NCBI RefSeq assembly: GCF_048269565.1
Contig: NZ_JBLXIK010000005.1
Span: 153,384-217,383 of the forward strand
Source: Maricaulis sp048269565
GTDB taxonomy: Bacteria; Pseudomonadota; Alphaproteobacteria; Caulobacterales; Maricaulaceae
Length of the DNA: 64,000 bases
Reading direction: 5' to 3'
Shown: piece by piece, positions 59,545 to 64,000 of the stretch
How positions within the stretch are numbered: position 1 is the first letter of the stretch
How the letters are laid out: each line of letters begins with the position of its first letter
Program-made: the position numbers and the translations under genes
The notes under the pieces: generated by a model
Database searches by the model: none
What the model saw: only the letters and a program-made list of their open reading frames with translations
Told to the model about the DNA's origin: nothing

Positions 59545-60003
59545 TTACCAGTCCTCGTCCGCAATATCGGGGATCCGCCCTGCGAAGGCGTAGAACACCG
59601 ACAGCATCACCGAAGAGACCGTCAGCAACACCCCGATCTCGACCAGCATGATGCCGTAATGCTGCCCGGTGTGATGGCCCTGGTCGGGATGCAGGGCGTC
59701 ATAGTCGAGGAAATTCAGCGCTTCGCCGGCACCGTCCATCAACATCGCGGCAACACCGACACCGGCATAGAGCAGTACGCCCAAGGCCGCGCCATAGCGG
59801 ATCGCCACCGGCGGCACGGCGCGCTGGGCCTCGTCGATTCCGAAGATCAGCGCGTAGAGGATGACCGCGACGGCGAGGATGACGCCGGCCTGGAAGCCGC
59901 CGCCCGGGCCGAAATCACCATGAAATTGCACGTAAAAGCCGAACACCACGATCACCGGGATCAGCAGTTTGGAAACGACACTCAGGATCAGATGTGGATT
60001 CAC
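59545..60003 (-). CDS. mrpB: MrpB/MnhB subunit
   Basis: The 152-aa protein has four membrane segments and the MnhB pattern LIPVIVVFGFYVQFHGDFGP, GGGFQAGVILAVAVILYALI and EIGVLLTVSSVMLSVFYAFA. It overlaps the DUF4040 gene by 4 bp. A His-rich loop (DQGHHTGQHYG) faces the same side as the one in mrpC. Confidence 0.93.
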   Translation of the reverse strand: MNPHLILSVVSKLLIPVIVVFGFYVQFHGDFGPGGGFQAGVILAVAVILYALIFGIDEAQRAVPPVAIRYGAALGVLLYAGVGVAAMLMDGAGEALNFLDYDALHPDQGHHTGQHYGIMLVEIGVLLTVSSVMLSVFYAFAGRIPDIADEDW

Positions 60004-60581
60004 GACGCCGCCTTTCCCTTCTTGCTCTTCGCCTTGGGCTCACGGCGCCGGGTCCCGAAACCCAGCAGCAGGACAACACCGAGACCGGCGGTGAAGATCA
60101 CCATGGTCTCGCCGAGCGTGTCATAGCCGCGATAGCTGGCCAGCACGGCGGTGACGATATTGGGCACCGCGATGTCCTCGGGGGTGCGCTCGAGATATTG
60201 CCGCCCGACATAGGAATTGGCCGGAGATTCAGCATCGCCATAGACCGGCATGTCGGGCACGGCGTACAGCAGCGCCGCCCCGGCGGTCACCACGACAGCG
60301 AGCGCCGCCCAGTGCCGCGACGCCTTGGTCGGCTCGCTCTCGCGCGCGGTCAGCAGCATCGCGCCGAGCAGCAGCACGGTCGAGATACCGGCGCCGACGG
60401 CCGCTTCGGTGAAGGCGACATCGACCGCATCCAGCGAGACGAACCAGGCCGCCGAGAGCAGGCTGTAGACGCCCATCAGCATCACGATCGCGAACAGATT
60501 GCGCAGCCGGACAATCGCGATCCCGACCGCAAACAACATCGCCATCAGGGCATAGTCGAGATATTGGGTGAGATCGCTCAT
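60000..60581 (-). CDS. DUF4040/MbhD-E-like subunit (C-terminal part of MrpA)
   Basis: The 193-aa protein has membrane segments and the DUF4040 pattern FAIVMLMGVYSLLSAAWFVS, LDAVDVAFTEAAVGAGISTV followed by an MbhE-like part (PNIVTAVLASYRGYDTLGET). In most bacteria this region is the C-terminus of MrpA. Here it is a separate gene, as in archaeal Mbh/Mrp-type operons. Confidence 0.88.
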   Translation of the reverse strand: MSDLTQYLDYALMAMLFAVGIAIVRLRNLFAIVMLMGVYSLLSAAWFVSLDAVDVAFTEAAVGAGISTVLLLGAMLLTARESEPTKASRHWAALAVVVTAGAALLYAVPDMPVYGDAESPANSYVGRQYLERTPEDIAVPNIVTAVLASYRGYDTLGETMVIFTAGLGVVLLLGFGTRRREPKAKSKKGKAAS

Positions 60582-60952
60582 GCCTGCCCCTCCTCCTGCC
60601 CGCGTTCACGCGGATGCTTCGGCTTGAAGTGGGCCAGGTCCGGCTTGTGCCCCGCCCGGTGCGCCGCATTGGCGACAGCATGGGTCGCCGTCGGGCTGGT
60701 CAGGAAGAGCAGCAACGCCACCAGGGCCAGCTTGGCCACGGTCTGCCAGTCACCCGCCTGGAAGATCAGCCCCATGATGATGAGTTCGGCGCCGAGCGTG
60801 TCGGTGACGCCGGCCGCATGCATCCGGGTGTAGAAATCCGGCAGGCGGATGACGCCGATGGCGCCGGCAAGCACGAAAACGAGCCCGACCGACATCGAGG
60901 CGACACTGATCGCAAACAGGAGATGGTGTCCGATTTCAGCCAGGGTCATCAA
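60578..60952 (-). CDS. mrpG: MrpG/MnhG subunit
   Basis: The 124-aa protein has three membrane segments and the MnhG signature VFVLAGAIGVIRLPDFYTRM, HAAGVTDTLGAELIIMGLIF, then a basic C-terminal tail (HRAGHKPDLAHFKPKHPRER). It overlaps mrpF and the DUF4040 gene by 4 bp each. Confidence 0.94.
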   Translation of the reverse strand: MMTLAEIGHHLLFAISVASMSVGLVFVLAGAIGVIRLPDFYTRMHAAGVTDTLGAELIIMGLIFQAGDWQTVAKLALVALLLFLTSPTATHAVANAAHRAGHKPDLAHFKPKHPRERGQEEGQA

Positions 60953-61263
60953 TCATCCTCCCCGTCGATGGCGCGGCGCAAGGACATCTGCGCCAGGGCA
61001 ATATCGAGCGAGCGGTAGCGGAAGAATTTCAGGATCGCGATGGTCGAGACGAAATTGATCAGGGCGTAGAGCATGGCGATGTCGATCGCATCCTGGCGCC
61101 CGGAGATCGCGCTGAAGACCAGCAGGAACAGGATCGTCTTGGTGCCAAAGGAATTGGCCGCCAGCACGCGGTCATACAGTGTCGGCCCGGCAAACAGGCG
61201 CGCCAGCATGATCGCCATCGCGCCGGCCATGCCGAGCGCAATGATGAAATTGAACAGACCCAT
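60949..61263 (-). CDS. mrpF: MrpF/MnhF subunit
   Basis: The 104-aa protein has three membrane segments and the MnhF signature ARLFAGPTLYDRVLAANSFG, RQDAIDIAMLYALINFVSTI. It shares one base with the mrpE stop and overlaps mrpG by 4 bp. Confidence 0.93.
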   Translation of the reverse strand: MGLFNFIIALGMAGAMAIMLARLFAGPTLYDRVLAANSFGTKTILFLLVFSAISGRQDAIDIAMLYALINFVSTIAILKFFRYRSLDIALAQMSLRRAIDGEDD

Positions 61264-61766
61264 TACAGAACCTTCCGCTTGCCATCAGACGCAATGTCGG
61301 ACCGGCTGCCCATCTCGGCGAAACCGGCCGGATCGGTGAAGCTGGTGTCGAGCGCATGGACCAGGAATCCGTCCTCCTCGACATCGATCGTCACCGTGCC
61401 CGGCGTCAGCGTGATTGAATTGGCGAAGACGGCATGGCCGAGGCCGGAGCGCTGCTCGGCCGGCACACGCACCAGGCGCGGCTCGACATCAATGGCCGGC
61501 TTCATCACCAGGCGCAATACGGCGAAATTGGCCGCCAGGATCTCGCCGCCGAGCCAGATCCAGTAGGGCACCAGCGACCAGGCCGGCAGCAGCGGCACCG
61601 TCTCGCGGTCGAGGATGCGCATACGCGCCGCCAGGGCGACCGCGCCGATCACGCTCAGGATACCGAAACCGATCACCAGCGGGTAATCACCGGACAGCGT
61701 GTACTGGCCCGACAAGGTCAGCCAGAGCAGGACAAGTATGACCGTCAAACCGACGCCGTAAGTCAT
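61263..61766 (-). CDS. mrpE: MrpE/MnhE subunit, first gene of the antiporter operon
   Basis: The 167-aa protein has N-terminal membrane segments and the MnhE pattern PYWIWLGGEILAANFAVLRL, FANSITLTPGTVTIDVEEDG, FLVHALDTSF. It is first in a ten-gene operon (61766 to 54079) in which almost all genes overlap. The start at 61766 (MTYGVGLT) is preferred over an ATG 15 bp upstream. Confidence 0.92.
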   Translation of the reverse strand: MTYGVGLTVILVLLWLTLSGQYTLSGDYPLVIGFGILSVIGAVALAARMRILDRETVPLLPAWSLVPYWIWLGGEILAANFAVLRLVMKPAIDVEPRLVRVPAEQRSGLGHAVFANSITLTPGTVTIDVEEDGFLVHALDTSFTDPAGFAEMGSRSDIASDGKRKVL

Positions 61767-61928
61767 GGAAACTCCCCGCACGTATTCGCCTGAACCTCGG
61801 CTTTTAACCCGACATACCGGCCTTGGCCAGACAAGCCGGGCGGCAAGCGCAGATGATCGCTACCGCAGGAGGCGGCAGGCGGTTTCACGTCAGGGGTGAG
61901 TTGCGGCAGCGGGCCTTGAAAATGCCGC

Positions 61929-63020
61929 TCAGCGGCGCTCGGCATCCTCGAAGGTGAGGTTCCAGTAGCGCAGCACAGTCTGGGCCTTTTCCACAGACAG
62001 ACTGTCATAGACCTTGCGCGCAGGCTCGACCGAATCGTCCTGGGCCGGGCGCCCGAGACCGGTCCAGAGTCCCTGGAAACTGGTCCATTTGAGACCGGTC
62101 GCCTTGCACAGGATCGCCAGCGGCTCGCCGGCCATATCGTCGATCATGCGCAGCAGCAGACGTTTGTGGATCGCGGCCAGTGTCGCGATTTCCGACACGA
62201 GCTCTTGCTGCGCCCCTTCGACGCAGAAGGCGTCGATTGCCCCCTCCAGCGAACCATAGGGGCTCAGCCCGGCGGCCTCGCGATTGCGCTGGCGGCGGTC
62301 GATATAGCGCAGCACCCGCGTCACCAGCGGATCGTCCCAGCCCTCCTTCGAGACCATCGGGAAAATGTCCTCGGTCGAATCGATCAGAATGGTGCGGTCG
62401 ACGGCGAAGCGCTCGAGAATCTGGAAACGTTCGGCATGTTCACAGTCCCAGAACAGGCGGAAGGCCTGGGCCGGGCGCAATTCCTCGCGGCGGATCAGCA
62501 GGGCCGCATAGCGCACCTCGTCCTGGGCCGCGCCGACCAGACGGTCGACGGTCGGTGCGGCCAGCGCCGTGGTCTTGTTCTTGAGAACGCATTCCACCAC
62601 CGGCGGCTCACCCGCCGAGACCAGCGCGGCCGAGATGATCTCGCTGATATTCTCACGCCGCGCGATCGCCATGCGATGCTGCAGCGTTCCCGCCTGCACG
62701 ATCTCGAGCAGGTCAAAATCGGTCAGGGCGCGGGAATCCTCGAGAATCGGTTCGGCGACCTCGTACTCGTCGCAGGCCAGCACGCGCAGCAGGCGGCCGG
62801 GCGCCTCGACCAGCCCCGCCAGACGGCGGGCGCAGCGCTGGCGCACCGTGACATCAGAGGCCTTGAGAATATCGAACAGCAGGTCGGCAACGATCCAGCG
62901 CTCGCGCGGCGTCAGGCGGCTCGAAGGCAGGCCGACAATATCGGCCAGCCGACGCGCCAGCACATCCCGCGCGCGGCGCGGGGCTTCGTGTATCAATTCC
63001 AAGGGTTCGGCGTTCGCCAT
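61929..63020 (-). CDS. DUF2336 helical-repeat protein, second copy
   Basis: The 363-aa protein is helical with the DUF2336 pattern (RLTPRERWIVADLLFDILKA, DEYEVAEPILEDSRALTDFD, RRENISEIISAALVSAGEPP, MAGEPLAILCKATGLKWTSF). It is a distant paralogue of the protein at 40538-41620. The function is unknown. It lies 162 bp upstream of mrpE on the same strand. Confidence 0.85.
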   Translation of the reverse strand: MANAEPLELIHEAPRRARDVLARRLADIVGLPSSRLTPRERWIVADLLFDILKASDVTVRQRCARRLAGLVEAPGRLLRVLACDEYEVAEPILEDSRALTDFDLLEIVQAGTLQHRMAIARRENISEIISAALVSAGEPPVVECVLKNKTTALAAPTVDRLVGAAQDEVRYAALLIRREELRPAQAFRLFWDCEHAERFQILERFAVDRTILIDSTEDIFPMVSKEGWDDPLVTRVLRYIDRRQRNREAAGLSPYGSLEGAIDAFCVEGAQQELVSEIATLAAIHKRLLLRMIDDMAGEPLAILCKATGLKWTSFQGLWTGLGRPAQDDSVEPARKVYDSLSVEKAQTVLRYWNLTFEDAERR

Positions 63021-63401
63021 CCCGGCCGGTCCAGTCCATTCAGTTCATGCCGCCAGCATGGCCCGCTCTTGTTAATGAATGGTGCGTTCGCCCGCCGGTC
63101 CGGCCATCGGCGGCACAAGGCCGGTCCGCTTGACTTTGCCCGGGCAAAGGCTGAGATTCACGGCATGAACGCGATCCATCACCGGCTTCCGACATCTTAC
63201 AGGGCATGCCCCATCGCGGGCATCTGACCCTCGGCCCGGTCGCGTCGCGCCCCGGTCGAGGGGTATAGCTCGCCCTGAGCATTGCGCCGTCCGCAATGCC
63301 GACAGCGCAGCCCGATACGCGACACAATTCCCCAATCTCAATTTTGACCGCGGCGGCACCGGAGGTGCGCCGGCGGTCAGGCTTTATGACGAGGTCAGCC
63401 C
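63021..63401. other. 381-bp divergent region between DUF2336 gene and rnk
   Basis: No gene is convincing here; short open frames on both strands lack ribosome sites. A GAGG site at 63391-63394 serves rnk. The region presumably holds the promoters of both divergent genes. Nothing else is evident. Confidence 0.4.
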
Positions 63402-63845
63402 ATGGCTCCCGCTACCAGACGAAAACTCAAACCGGCGATCACCCTGACTCGTTCCGATCATGAACGCTTGTGGCGACTGGCCGAATCCCTGCCCGACAGC
63501 GCCGCCAATGTCGCCGATCCGCTGCTGGCCGAACTCGACCGCGCCCGCATCGTCGCTGACAACAAGATCGCAGCCAAGGTCGTGCGCATGGGCTCCAGCC
63601 TGTGCTTCACCAGCGAACTCGGCGACGAAAAGCACGTCACGCTGGTCTACCCCGGCGAAGCCGATATCGAAGCCGGCAAGGTCTCGATCCTGACGCCGAT
63701 CGGGGCTGCCCTGATCGGTCTGTCGGCCGGCCAGACCATCGACTGGGCCGCCCGCGACGGCCGCGTTCGCCGCCTCACGGTGAACAGCGTCACCCAGCCC
63801 GGCGATGCCGCCAAGGCCAAGGTATCCCACGCATTGCAGCCGTAA
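63402..63845 (+). CDS. rnk: Rnk/GreA-like nucleoside diphosphate kinase regulator
   Basis: The 147-aa protein has an Rnk N-terminus (PAITLTRSDHERLWRLAESL, DPLLAELDRARIVADNKIA) and the GreA/GreB C-terminal domain (VRMGSSLCFTSELGDEKHVT, LVYPGEADIEAGKVSILTPI, GAALIGLSAGQTIDWAARDG). Rnk binds RNA polymerase near the secondary channel. The GAGG ribosome site is 7 bases upstream of the ATG. Confidence 0.9.
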   Translation: MAPATRRKLKPAITLTRSDHERLWRLAESLPDSAANVADPLLAELDRARIVADNKIAAKVVRMGSSLCFTSELGDEKHVTLVYPGEADIEAGKVSILTPIGAALIGLSAGQTIDWAARDGRVRRLTVNSVTQPGDAAKAKVSHALQP

Positions 63846-63928
63846 GCGGACGGCAGGAGGGGGGCGCCGGTGATCAAAGAACGCCGCCGGCTGACGCCGC
63901 TTATCCCCGCCATCCAACAATTTTCCCA

Positions 63929-64000
63929 CGTCATCCCGGCGAAGGCCGGGACCTCGACATGGCAGGGTCGGAGCCCGGTCGTTCGAGGTCCTGACTGGCG
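63929..64000. repeat. Palindromic repeat running off the window end
   Basis: It starts CGTCATCCCGGCGAAGGCCG and contains the inverted pair GGACCTCGA (63949-63957) and TCGAGGTCC (63983-63991). The GTCATCCCGG start is shared with family A, but the interior differs, so it is a related or separate REP-like family. Confidence 0.6.

Overview
This 64 kb window is GC-rich, densely coded chromosomal DNA from an alphaproteobacterium. Four things suggest a marine, stalked or dimorphic lineage related to Caulobacterales/Maricaulales/Hyphomonadaceae. First, it carries both a PleC-like and a DivJ-like cell-cycle histidine kinase. Second, there is a perfect CtrA-type box (TTAA-N7-TTAA). Third, many genes belong to alphaproteobacterial families (DUF2336, DUF1491, DUF5330, DUF6456, a DnaA-C-terminal HTH protein). 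Fourth, there is a full alphaproteobacterial gene transfer agent (GTA) structural cluster. Sodium-handling genes (a ten-gene Mrp-type antiporter operon, a NaChBac-type channel) fit a marine habitat. The species assignment is inference. No rRNA, tRNA, CRISPR array or insertion sequence was seen.

Layout. 1-18.4 kb: a partial PleC-like kinase; an EF-hand/ECF sigma/membrane protein/metal-sensor operon; glnE; a degP-response regulator-kinase operon with an 11-bp direct repeat in front; an alpha/beta hydrolase-OsmC fusion; ccmE with a DUF938 methyltransferase; a PepSY/PhoP-like/PhoQ-like operon that also has an 11-bp direct repeat in front; a CbpA-like DnaJ; and a HicA-like toxin/antitoxin-like pair.

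18.5-33.8 kb: the GTA cluster on the minus strand, from gp1 (small terminase, 33764) to gp15 (18524). All expected structural genes are intact except gp7, which is missing. Two accessory cassettes interrupt it. Between gp8 and gp9 lie a 25-codon ORF encoding three perfect IEGTSR repeats, an intrinsic terminator, a DUF4760 membrane protein and a second intrinsic terminator just before gp9. Between gp6 and gp5 lie two small membrane-protein genes on the opposite strand, whose first start codon overlaps the gp6 start codon. Large palindromic repeats of two families fill the other gaps in the cluster and its upstream region, and nearly all copies in the window are here.

34.2-54 kb: ycgN; a PBP1A-type enzyme converging on a voltage-gated Na+ channel; a GGDEF-EAL protein; a DUF2336 protein; prfC-mscS; a CtrA box between a DUF1491 gene and an orphan BcsB-like gene; a DivJ-like kinase; DUF5330-sufE; and the DUF6456/DnaA-like HTH pair.

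54-61.8 kb: a Mrp/Mnh-type cation/proton antiporter operon (E-F-G-DUF4040-B-C-D-D-small-D) with three NuoL/M/N-like subunits. 61.9-64 kb: a second DUF2336 gene, rnk, and the start of another palindromic repeat.
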